Source: an uncultured Candidatus Nitrosopumilus sp. (GTDB taxonomy: Archaea; Thermoproteota; Nitrososphaeria; Nitrososphaerales; Nitrosopumilaceae). Taken from it: 43,449 bases of DNA. The position numbers and the translations under genes were made by a program. The notes below the pieces were generated by a model. That model did not search any database. It was not told where the DNA came from and saw only the letters and a list, made by a program, of their open reading frames with translations. This document shows positions 9,071 through 17,044 of the stretch, in pieces. Position 1 is the first letter of the stretch, and every line of letters begins with the position of its first letter. The stretch is from assembly GCA_951812645.1 (NCBI GenBank), contig CATOSM010000006.1, positions 1 through 43,449 on the forward strand. The letters run 5' to 3'.

Positions 9071-9639
9071 TGAAAAAAATACCTGTACAAATAGTTGAAT
9101 TAACATCCCCTAGTGGAAAAAAAGCAATTGATGTGATGATTGATATTTATGATTACAACGAAATTGAGAAAGGGCAGGAAAAAATAAAACAATTCAAGAA
9201 AAAATATTTTGAATATGTAAAAAGAGCTGAAAAATTATTTTATGGAGATAACAAATCTTCTAAAAAACGTAAGGATAAACCTAGTTCTATGTATTGGCAA
9301 TTGGGAACTCTTCTTCAAAAATTCAACAAGGAAATTAAAAATGAATTTAAAATAACCAATTACGCTGAAGCAATTTCTAGAGATTTTGCCTTAAGCAAAG
9401 ATTATCATTATGATATATTTACTGTTCTTCAAATTTTTAAAAAAAATGAAATTCTTGATTCTGTTCCTTTTTCATATTATCGGGCGCTGAAAAGAAAAAG
9501 GTCTGATTTAAAAAAACTTGGATTGTTTGAACGAGAAATCAGACGCTTGAATAAGATGGGAATTAACAATAATCTTCCAGGAAGAGAAAATTATAAGGTA
9601 GAGTTGATCAATATTATTAAGGAAGCAAAAAGTAATTGA
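9070..9639 (+). CDS. Basic helical protein of the defence-type operon, unknown family
   Basis: 189 residues from ATG 9070, which overlaps the preceding stop as TAATG and has the perfect ribosome-binding site GGAGGT at 9061-9066; the longer start at 9058 would place that site inside the gene. The protein is Lys-rich (residues 35-75 include KQFKKKYFEYVKRAEK) and predicted helical throughout. SSMYWQLGTLLQKFNKEI (72-89) weakly resembles the helical N-terminal domain of DUF1016/YhcG-like nucleases, but no catalytic motif follows. It may be a DNA-binding or assembly subunit. The next small ORF begins inside its stop (TTGA), and all spacing points to one transcript. Confidence 0.6.
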   Translation: MKKIPVQIVELTSPSGKKAIDVMIDIYDYNEIEKGQEKIKQFKKKYFEYVKRAEKLFYGDNKSSKKRKDKPSSMYWQLGTLLQKFNKEIKNEFKITNYAEAISRDFALSKDYHYDIFTVLQIFKKNEILDSVPFSYYRALKRKRSDLKKLGLFEREIRRLNKMGINNNLPGRENYKVELINIIKEAKSN

Positions 9640-9828
9640 AATTTCATAAATCTAAAGATAGTCAAAAAATACATCAAATTCTGTGGGAAAATCGTTTAAA
9701 TTTTAAAGATTTTTTATAATAATCAGAACTCTAGAATTAGAATAATTCAAAAAGATCATATTGAAATTATGATGTTTGCTCGTACATTTTCCAAATTTTA
9801 TAAAGACAAAAAGAGGTTTATGATTTGA
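9636..9828 (+). pseudogene. Small frame-disrupted ORF in the operon
   Basis: From TTG 9636, which overlaps the preceding stop as TTGA, a frame reads LKFHKSKDSQKIHQILWENR and continues to a TAA at 9717. Removing one T from the T6 run at 9710-9715 joins it to a second frame (NNQNSRIRIIQKDHIEIMMF and KFYKDKKRFMI) that ends at TGA 9826-9828, only 6 bp before the next ATG. The restored product would be about 63 residues, basic and unrecognised. Operon-like junctions at both ends suggest a real gene that lost frame, or a slippage-dependent one. The alternative is a non-coding spacer. Confidence 0.35.
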
Positions 9829-9834
9829 ATAATT

Positions 9835-11369
9835 ATGAATGATGGTGATGTTGATACGTCTGAATTTTATCACAAAAGTTTTTTTCAGATTTAGATAAAG
9901 AAGCCGTAAAACTTTGTCAAGAAGGGGATTATGCAGGAGCACTTCAGAAAACTTCAAAAAAAACTGGTCTTTATGCAAATCATTTTCGAATGTATGTTAT
10001 GTTAAAAATGAGCAGAGAGGATATTGCAAAACAAATTCGAGATTTTACTTTATCTGAATACAATGGATATTTTGGTTCCCCACCATATGTTTCAGTACAT
10101 AGATTGTTTGTAGAATCCTGTCTAGAAAAGAAATTAAATCGAAGTATTACAAATGATGAAAAAGTTGCAATTCAGAAATTTCTTCTTAATGTAGCAAAAA
10201 AGGCAAATTCTGAAAATAATCACAGAGCATTATTTCAAACGATTGATTTTCCAAAATTTTTAGGAGTAACAAAGAATTTTGAAAAATTGATTAGAGAACT
10301 AGCTGACAAAAACGGCTTATCAGAAAATTCTACATATAATTCAAAACCAAAAAAGCTATCGTATACAAAATTAATGAAAATGATTGAAGGTACAGAAAAG
10401 AAAAAAACAAACTCAAAATATCTGGATTATGTTTCCGCAAGAAGATTAGTTTCTAAATCGAAACTAAAATCTGAAAAAGAATGGATGAAATATTGCGTTG
10501 AGGGTAAAAAACCAAGAAATATTCCCAATAATCCTCAACTACATTATTCGGTGGATTGGAAAGATTGGGATGACTGGTTAGGTATCCTTTCAGAAAAATA
10601 CATGTCATTTGTTGATGCCAAGAGATTCGTTTCAAATCTCAATCTTGAGACTAAATCTGATTGGACCAAGTATTGTAAAACTGGAAAATTACCCATGAAT
10701 GTTCCATCAAAACCTCAAAAAATTTACTCCGCAGAATGGAAAGATTGGGATGACTGGTTAGGATTGTATGATAGAGAATATCTTTCATACAATAATGCGA
10801 AAGAAATTATTTCTCAATTACTGCTTGAAGACAAAAAAGATTGGACGAGATACTGCAAATCAGGCAAAAAACCACCATCAATTCCGATAATTCCAGATCT
10901 CATTTACAAGAATGAGTGGAAAGGTTGGGATGACTGGTTAGGATTGTATGATAGAGAATATCTGTCTTATAACAAAATGAAGCAATACCTGCTCGATTAT
11001 GGAATTGAAAGATGGGATCAATGGAAAAAGTTTAGAGATTCTTATAAACGACCAAAAAACATTCCTAAAAATCCATTGAAAATTTTCAAGTCAATACTAC
11101 CAGATGGTATTAGCACTCATGATTTTTATGGACTTTATGATCGAAAGTATCTTTCTTACCATGAAGCGAGTTCTTTGATAAGAAAAATGAAATTTAAGAA
11201 TTTCAAAGAATATCAAGATTGGGTAACTTCTGATAAACGACTAAAAAACATTCCTCTTGAACCACTTGCATATTATACTCATAAACAAGCATCTACACAT
11301 GATGATTTAATGTGGTATAGCTGGGATAGTTACATTGGATTAGAAAAGCAGGAGAAAAAATTTGACTAG
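9835..11369 (+). CDS. Integrase-type repeat-unit protein with a frame change at a T7 run
   Basis: The gene appears to begin at ATG 9835 (MNDGDVDTSEFYHKSFF), but that frame stops at 9892. A -1 shift on the heptamer T-TTT-TTT (9879-9885) joins it to SDLDKEAVKLCQEGDYAGAL, which is open through ATG 9990 to 11369. If no shift occurs, only the 459-residue protein from 9990 is made. The C-terminal two thirds contain five units of about 60 residues. Three are near-identical (A-x-R/K-F/L-V-S, DWTKYCKTGK-type, P-x-N/S-I/V-P, then W-x-WDDWLG) and two are diverged. This is the repeat known from some phage and ICE integrases, probably DNA-binding. No recombinase domain is present, so it may supply target recognition to the ATPase/helicase complex (inference). 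Confidence 0.7.
10561..10963 (+). repeat. 180-bp in-frame direct repeats
   Basis: The coding repeats have an exact 180-bp period. GGATGACTGGTTAGG recurs at 10568, 10748 and 10928. A 39-bp block is identical at 10745-10783 and 10925-10963. The nucleotide identity suggests recent unit duplication or gene conversion. These are coding repeats without unique spacers, so this is not a CRISPR array. Confidence 0.8.
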
Positions 11370-13836
11370 GGTGTTTCTAAATAATTTTGGGAATTTGATT
11401 GTTGAGTATACCTTATCTGGAAATATTAACTCAGATTATGATGTAAAAGTTTTTTTTGAATCAGCAGACTTTATTGAGAATTTTACAACTAATCATCAAA
11501 TTCAATTTGAATATAATACTAAGGAAAATATTTTACAGACTGCCAAAAATACTATTGATTTTCTTAAGACAAAATTTCCTACAAAATCAATTGAAATTGA
11601 TTCTGAAATAACTTCTAAATTATTTTATTCTCAATTAGATGGAACAACCTTAAGCGACTCACTTAAAAAATGTAAAATATTAGAATCTCAAATTGATTAT
11701 GATCCTAAACTAAGTAAATCATTCAAACGCCAATTACGTGATTTTCAGAAATATCCTGTAGAACACATGTTGGCAGTGAATCATGCAGCAAATTTTTCAG
11801 TTCCTGGAAGTGGAAAAACCACAATGACTTTTGCAGTAATTGTAAATTGGCTAGAACAAGGAATAATTGAAAAAATTGTTGTTGTTGGCCCAAATGCATC
11901 TTTTAGTTCATGGGAAGATGAATTTCAATTATGTTTTGAAAAAATGCCAAAATCAATTCGAGTTAGCGGAGATTTGGCTAGCATTCTATCAGACATTTCA
12001 AAAAATTCAGACATCATATTTGCACACTATCAAACTATCAATATTAGAAGAGATGATTTTAGAAAATTTTTACAAAAATACAAATCAGTTCTTATAATTG
12101 ATGAATCCCACAATATCAAAAATCCTGAAATTAAAAAATGGGCATCAGCATTGTTAGATTTAGCACCCTATGCTAAACGAAGATTAATTCTTTCAGGAAC
12201 ACCAATGCCTCAGGATGAAAGAGATCTTTGGACCCAGATAACCTTTCTTTATCCTCATGATCTACCCTTAGGAAATGTAAACACCTACTGTGATATAGTG
12301 AAAAAATCAGGATTGCATGAAAATCACAAACAAGTGTTGAAGAAATTGTTTACTCGAATTAAAAAAGAAGATCTTAATTTACCTGAACCCAAGTTTATCA
12401 AAGTTCCAGTAGTCTTAGGAGAACACCAACGTCGAATATATGACTACATAGCAGAAAAAACACTTGAAGAAATCGAAAACACCGAAGAACAGGAAGAGCT
12501 GGATAAATTCAAAATTGCAAAAGTAATTCGACTAATGCAGGTAGCGTCAAATCCCTCTCTACTCTCTGAAAGATCTAGAGAATTCAACGTTGACAGCCCT
12601 CTCTTTGAATCTCCTTCTGAAATAATTAATGCGGAAATAGGTCTGGATATTAACAAAATCAACAATGATGATCTAAAATCAACATCGATTTATGAAAAAA
12701 TTTTGAATTATTCAGCTCTAGAAATTCCAAGTAAGATAGTCACTGCAGGAAAAATTGCTAGAGACCTTTACAACAAAGGTGAAAAAGTAATCATTTGGAG
12801 CACTTTTTTGCTCAACATTGATGTTTTTCAGAAAGCAGTACTTGCAGATTTAGTTCCAATTGCAATTGATGGACGAGTTTCTAGAAACTTGGAAGATTCT
12901 CCAAATCGGGATGAATTAATAAACAAATTCAAAAATTCTCCCAATCCAGAGATATTGATTGCATCGCCTGCATCTTTAGGAGAATCTGTGTCTCTGCATA
13001 AAAATCTAAAAGGCGAGACAATTTGTACAAATGCAATTTATTTTGATAGAAATTTCAACGGGGCACAATTTATGCAATCAGTCGATAGACTTCACAGAGT
13101 GGGGATGGATAATGATGTCAAAGTAACATACCACTTATGCATCGGCATGGATACGATAGATGAGAAAATTGACCAGCGATTATGGGAAAAATGGGAAAAC
13201 ATGACTAATGCGTTAAACGATTCCTTTCTTTCCACCGTGGAAATGGATGTATTTAATGAATCCACAAGTGAATTTGTAAAGGATTATCTTTCTTTGGTTG
13301 AACATCTGCGTGAACTTCGAAAAAAGAAACAATTGGCACCAAAAATTATTGCTGAAGATACAATTATCCCAAAAAATTACGAACAATATTCATTTAACAC
13401 TACAGACGGGAAATCTAATTCTGTAGCAAATTACCTTGAGTTAGATTTAAGGAATAATTTTGTCCAGTATTCTTGGAAACAAGCAGAAGACCTTGTGGGA
13501 AAACTATTTGAGAAAAAAGGGTATGAAGTAACTGTTGGAATCTCAACTAAGAATGGCGAAGTGAAAAGACAGGGTGATTTTGGGATAGATGTAGAAGCCA
13601 AAAACGAGAAAGAATTTTTAGGTATTCAAGTAAAACATTGGGATAGTGACATAGGTTTTGAAGATGTTGCTAAAACTCTTGGAGTTGCTCAAAAATTTAA
13701 CAAAGTAATTATTATAAGTACTAAGTCGGGATTTACAGCTCAAGCATGGAAACATGCAAACGATAACTCTTATTTGATCGAGTTATGGGATTCAAGAAAA
13801 TTTAAAGACGAATTATTGAATATTTTTTTAAAATAA
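11362..13836 (+). CDS. SNF2-type helicase fused to an Mrr-like restriction endonuclease domain
   Basis: 824 residues in two parts. The helicase motor has Walker A PGSGKT (148-153), DESH (247-250), SGTPMPQDERDLW (278-290), the second-lobe motif ASPASLGESVSL, and motif VI (QSVDRLHRVG). This is the SWI2/SNF2 arrangement for ATP-driven movement on double-stranded DNA. Residues of about 705-805 form an Mrr-type PD-(D/E)xK nuclease: SWKQAEDLVGKLFEKKGYEV is the N-terminal helix-strand pair, then GDFGIDVEAKN with D743, then IQVKHW with Q756 and K758. Family knowledge suggests ATP-driven tracking followed by DNA cleavage. The start is TTG 11362, overlapping the preceding stop by 8 bp, with AGGAG at 11350-11354 seven bases upstream. 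It is the last gene of the operon. Confidence 0.88.
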   Translation: MTRVFLNNFGNLIVEYTLSGNINSDYDVKVFFESADFIENFTTNHQIQFEYNTKENILQTAKNTIDFLKTKFPTKSIEIDSEITSKLFYSQLDGTTLSDSLKKCKILESQIDYDPKLSKSFKRQLRDFQKYPVEHMLAVNHAANFSVPGSGKTTMTFAVIVNWLEQGIIEKIVVVGPNASFSSWEDEFQLCFEKMPKSIRVSGDLASILSDISKNSDIIFAHYQTINIRRDDFRKFLQKYKSVLIIDESHNIKNPEIKKWASALLDLAPYAKRRLILSGTPMPQDERDLWTQITFLYPHDLPLGNVNTYCDIVKKSGLHENHKQVLKKLFTRIKKEDLNLPEPKFIKVPVVLGEHQRRIYDYIAEKTLEEIENTEEQEELDKFKIAKVIRLMQVASNPSLLSERSREFNVDSPLFESPSEIINAEIGLDINKINNDDLKSTSIYEKILNYSALEIPSKIVTAGKIARDLYNKGEKVIIWSTFLLNIDVFQKAVLADLVPIAIDGRVSRNLEDSPNRDELINKFKNSPNPEILIASPASLGESVSLHKNLKGETICTNAIYFDRNFNGAQFMQSVDRLHRVGMDNDVKVTYHLCIGMDTIDEKIDQRLWEKWENMTNALNDSFLSTVEMDVFNESTSEFVKDYLSLVEHLRELRKKKQLAPKIIAEDTIIPKNYEQYSFNTTDGKSNSVANYLELDLRNNFVQYSWKQAEDLVGKLFEKKGYEVTVGISTKNGEVKRQGDFGIDVEAKNEKEFLGIQVKHWDSDIGFEDVAKTLGVAQKFNKVIIISTKSGFTAQAWKHANDNSYLIELWDSRKFKDELLNIFLK

Positions 13837-13870
13837 ATGATTGAATCATAATAAGACATTCTGGAATATT

Positions 13871-14005
13871 CTAATGGATATTATAATCTTGATTTAAAGT
13901 TGCATGGAGCCGTGCTATATTTACCCCATACATGTTGTGCTCCCAGTCAAATTTGAACCAGTCTGGTGTAAAAACAGAACCATCATCTAAATTTCTGAAA
14001 ATCAT
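13871..14005 (-). CDS. Possible 44-residue ORF or gene fragment
   Basis: A short leftward frame from ATG 14005 (MIFRNLDDGSVFTPDWFKFD, ending at TAG 13871). Its residue make-up is protein-like, with several aromatic residues in a charged context, and it may be the remnant of a longer gene. A TTG at 14014 could extend it by three residues. I recognise no family and see no clear ribosome-binding site. It lies between the operon and the Toprim remnant, and could be chance. Confidence 0.3.
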   Translation of the reverse strand: MIFRNLDDGSVFTPDWFKFDWEHNMYGVNIARLHATLNQDYNIH

Positions 14006-14057
14006 GACAGTCAAGAGATAACTTCATGGGAATCAATAGAATCTCTTTAATTCCAGT

Positions 14058-14941
14058 TTGAACAACTTTCATGTTATGGCAAAGATATCCTATACCGAAA
14101 CAAAAAATTTCAGAAAAGACACCATTCTATTGCTTGAGAAAATTGTTGCCATGGTAGATGATTACGAGAAAAAAGGATATCGTATAACACTAAGACAGTT
14201 GTTTTATCAGCTGGTATCACATGACATATTGCCAAATGACCAAAAAAAGTACAAGAAACTCAGTACAATAATCAAAGAAGCTAGAATGGCTGGATTAATT
14301 GACTGGGACATAATTGAGGACAGTATAAGAATTCCAACAATGCCAAGCGAATTTGAGAACATCTCAGATCTAGTCAAAGCTGCCATTCATTCCTACAGAC
14401 GTGACAGGTGGGAAAACCAAGAATACTATTAGAGGTATGGGTTGAAAAAGACGCTCTGTCAGGAGTACTAGAACCAGTAACCAGAAAATACCATGTGCAT
14501 CTACTGGTGAACAGAGGTTATTCCTCAACTAATGCCATGCATGAATCAGTACTGCGAATCAAAGAACAGAGAGACAAGGAATGCGTCATTTTGTATTTGG
14601 GAGACCATGATCCAAGCGGAAAAAACATGATAACTGACATCAAAAACAGACTGGACCAATTTCAATGCGATGCCATAATAAAGACTGTGGCCCTAACAAT
14701 GGAGCAGATAAAACAATACAACCTTCCACCAAATCCTGCCAAAAAATCAGATCCACGTTCAGATGAATACATCAAAAGACATGGTAATTTATCATGGGAA
14801 TTAGATGCTTTAACTCCTGAAGTGCTAAATGAATTGGTGTCATCCCATATTGAAGAGCTATTGGATATGAATGAATATCAGAGAATAATAGACCAAGAAG
14901 AAGAGAAGATGGAACTAGTCCAAGTTACACAAGACATTTAG
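14058..14941 (+). pseudogene. Toprim-domain protein split by a one-base frameshift
   Basis: Two overlapping frames make one protein of about 290 residues. The first part (14058-14432; TTG start or ATG 14076) has an alpha-helical N-terminal domain with ITLRQLFYQLVS and KKLSTIIKEARMAG. The second (from 14408) has the Toprim core: the Glu of EVWVEKDALSG, the VNRGYSS loop, and the D-x-D pair in YLGDHDPSGKNM, which would bind Mg. Adding one base near 14428-14432 fuses the parts as NQEYY-LEVWVEKDAL, matching the family's normal continuity. Such Toprim proteins are common in phages and mobile elements and resemble topoisomerase VI A/OLD-type catalytic centres. As written the protein is broken, through true decay or a base error. 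Confidence 0.75.
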
Positions 14942-14963
14942 TTTCAAATTATATTTTTGGAAT

Positions 14964-15048
14964 AGTTCATCATGTTATCCATAACCATGATTTTACTGGT
15001 GACCGGTACAGTTCACCAGTCTAGTTCATCATAACAGTTCACAAAAAA
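14964..15048 (+). repeat. Iteron-like 13-bp direct repeats beside an AT-rich stretch
   Basis: AGTTCA(C/T)CA occurs at 14964, 15010 and 15023, with a variant AGTTCACA at 15036. The last three are in tandem with a 13-bp period. ACTGGTGA (14995-15002) and TCACCAGT (15013-15020) pair as an 8-bp inverted repeat around the second copy. A purely A/T segment (about 15055-15073, TATTATATAATAAA) follows. Tandem iterons plus an AT-rich segment resemble a replication origin or a multi-site operator. The array sits between convergent genes, so terminators could also overlap here. Confidence 0.5.
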
Positions 15049-15082
15049 ATCACATTTTATATTATATAATAAAGTGTGGGAA

Positions 15083-16438
15083 CTATGCCAGTGAACCGTC
15101 TTTGTGAACCGGCATAATTGTGATTCTGTCTCTTTGTTGTGGGTCTATTTCATCCAGAATGTCTTGTAATTTGTCTTGGCTATCTTCATAGCACCACATC
15201 TCCACTTTGAAGAACCATTGCAGACTCTTTGTCATGTTTGATTTGACTTGGTCCGGATGTGATTGGATTTCCTGTGGAGATTCTATCTCTATTGCCACTG
15301 AATTTAACACATCAAAGCTTTCATTGTCAAGTATCGGAATTGATATGCAGTCTGGCTGCTCTATTGTGATGTCTTGTTTTAGCACCTCAAAGTAGTCTTC
15401 ATTATCCAGATGGTGTCTTTTTGCCTGCTGAATCAGGAAAAATGACTCCATTCCGCCCTCTCGCTGATTCTCTAATACTGGATTGAACAATTTGTCCAGA
15501 TTTGAAGAAAGTTCAAACTCTATTCGTGATAGCTCCCCCTTGTTCATGGTGACTAGTCCTTGGTTTGCAAGAGTTTGCAGTCGCATCTTTACTTGTGATT
15601 TATTAACTCCAGACAGTCCTGAGATTTCAGACAAGTTTGGCCTGTTGGATTCGTTTCCTAGAGTTTGCCGGTTTTTGAGCAAATTATGAATCACAATGCA
15701 CAGCTTGTGGGATTTTGGTCTGTATTCAGAAAAATTTGTAGATGTCATGCGCAATATTTTCTGGCTTTTTTGTGTGTCAGTTGGACCTGAGTATGATGCA
15801 GGTGTATCTTCACTGCTGATTTTATCATCATTATGATCTGTCTGAAATTCTTTCTTGTCTTGGGTTGTAATGTTGGTGTTGCCACCATCATTTTCTTTTT
15901 CTCTTTTTTCTTCTAGCAGCTCAGTAACTTTCTCTACAACTTTATCTGGAATCTCCTCATTATCATTTTTGCACATGTTCAACGTTTCATCGCAATATCT
16001 GTAGAGTTGTGGAATATGTTCATCAATCTCTTGTTTTGCTGAATCTCTAGCATAATCCTGTATCCTTTTGTCTAGCTCAAGTTTTTCTGCAAAGCTGTTC
16101 ATGCTGGTCTGAATTGACTTAGCGTCATTTTTGTGATCAGATTTTATCAAAACAATTTCCTCTTTGAGATGTGTTATTGTTTGAGATAATGTCTCAGACA
16201 TGGAGTTTGGATCAAAACTGAACAAATCTGCACCTCGCTCTGTTCCCTTTGAGAACATTCTCCATGACACCAAAAAACAGACACCTACCAGTCCGACTAT
16301 CAGTATTGTATCAATTTGTGCATCAATATGTACTAGTGGCAAAATCACCACACCATCAAACACTGCAATTCCAAGTATTGTCAAGAATCGTACAGCATTC
16401 TCCTCTGATCTGAATCGTTGCATCTTTCCTGATTGCAA
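15083..16438 (-). CDS. Membrane-anchored coiled-coil protein with winged-helix domain
   Basis: 451 residues from TTG 16438; ATG 16423 is a good alternative giving 446. Two membrane helices (about 17-37 and 42-60) are followed by a long charged, probably coiled-coil stretch (about 80-200, including KVVEKVTELLEEKREKEND). A winged-helix domain of MarR/ArsR style lies at about 235-300 (RPNLSEISGLSGVNKSQVKM, then LVTMNKGELSRIEFEL). The last 150 residues are acidic and unrecognised. This would place a DNA-binding domain at the membrane on a stalk, as in one-component sensors. No sensor domain is visible outside, because the external loop is only a few residues. It lies near the iteron array and the integrase remnant, so it may belong to the integrated element. 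Confidence 0.7.
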   Translation of the reverse strand: MQSGKMQRFRSEENAVRFLTILGIAVFDGVVILPLVHIDAQIDTILIVGLVGVCFLVSWRMFSKGTERGADLFSFDPNSMSETLSQTITHLKEEIVLIKSDHKNDAKSIQTSMNSFAEKLELDKRIQDYARDSAKQEIDEHIPQLYRYCDETLNMCKNDNEEIPDKVVEKVTELLEEKREKENDGGNTNITTQDKKEFQTDHNDDKISSEDTPASYSGPTDTQKSQKILRMTSTNFSEYRPKSHKLCIVIHNLLKNRQTLGNESNRPNLSEISGLSGVNKSQVKMRLQTLANQGLVTMNKGELSRIEFELSSNLDKLFNPVLENQREGGMESFFLIQQAKRHHLDNEDYFEVLKQDITIEQPDCISIPILDNESFDVLNSVAIEIESPQEIQSHPDQVKSNMTKSLQWFFKVEMWCYEDSQDKLQDILDEIDPQQRDRITIMPVHKDGSLA

Positions 16439-16695
16439 GGAACCGCCTATTGCATGTGGTAGTCCGATTGTAGTTACAATGGCTACATCAAAAAAATGAC
16501 ATCCAGCACGTTTTGTGGCGGTATGATCATCTGGAATACAACCCCTTGAGAATCGTATAATCAGCTGATTTTGTTATTGTCTTATTTATGAAATAATTTG
16601 TGGTATGACTTTTTTTCATGAAATATAATAAACCATTTTTATATAAGCCAAATTTTTTACAATTCTTGCTTTTATACAAATCAAGATATCATACC

Positions 16696-17043
16696 ATGAA
16701 AGAGAAACATACAATTCAAAAGAATCTACTACTAGCAGAATTTGACAGAATGCAAAGAATAACAGGCCATATGCACAACTTTGATGTGATGTGGTCTCCA
16801 CAAAGCAATTCACAGATTGAAGGAAAAGTTGAGGAAAACACCATCACGATATATTCAGAAAATATACAAGATGCACTAGATACATTGCAACATGAATTTA
16901 TTGATTACATGATCAGCCAAACAATAAAACCGTACATCACACTAGTCAACTCATTGATGTCCATTCTAACAAAAGAAGCATATGGAACAAAAGAAAAATC
17001 TGTAGAAGCATTGTTACACTTGATCAATAGTTCTAAGAACTAG
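16696..17043 (+). CDS. Small island protein, unknown family
   Basis: 115 residues from ATG 16696. The frame is open from 16618, but TTTTATAC (about 16670-16677) lies 22-25 bp before ATG 16696 and fits a TATA box for a leaderless message, so the shorter start is preferred. The core DALDTLQHEFIDYMISQT has a His-Glu pair in a helix, reminiscent of half a zincin motif (HExx), with no second His at the usual place. It is predicted to be a soluble helical protein. It converges on the integrase remnant with almost no gap (17043/17045), an arrangement common at the end of integrated elements. Confidence 0.55.
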   Translation: MKEKHTIQKNLLLAEFDRMQRITGHMHNFDVMWSPQSNSQIEGKVEENTITIYSENIQDALDTLQHEFIDYMISQTIKPYITLVNSLMSILTKEAYGTKEKSVEALLHLINSSKN

Positions 17044-17044
17044 T

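Noticed and set aside
9703..9978. Leftward 91-residue frame opposite the small split ORF
   Set aside because: Its product is low-complexity Ile/Asn/Lys text, with no start signal, and it conflicts with the operon direction.
10561..10963. Regularly spaced repeats resembling a CRISPR array
   Set aside because: The repeats are in-frame coding units of 180 bp with conserved protein text between them. No unique spacers and no cas genes are present.
5178..13836. Restriction-modification system with a hidden methyltransferase
   Set aside because: I looked for the S-adenosylmethionine-binding F-x-G-x-G and catalytic (N/D)PP(Y/F) or PC motifs in every gene of the operon and found none.
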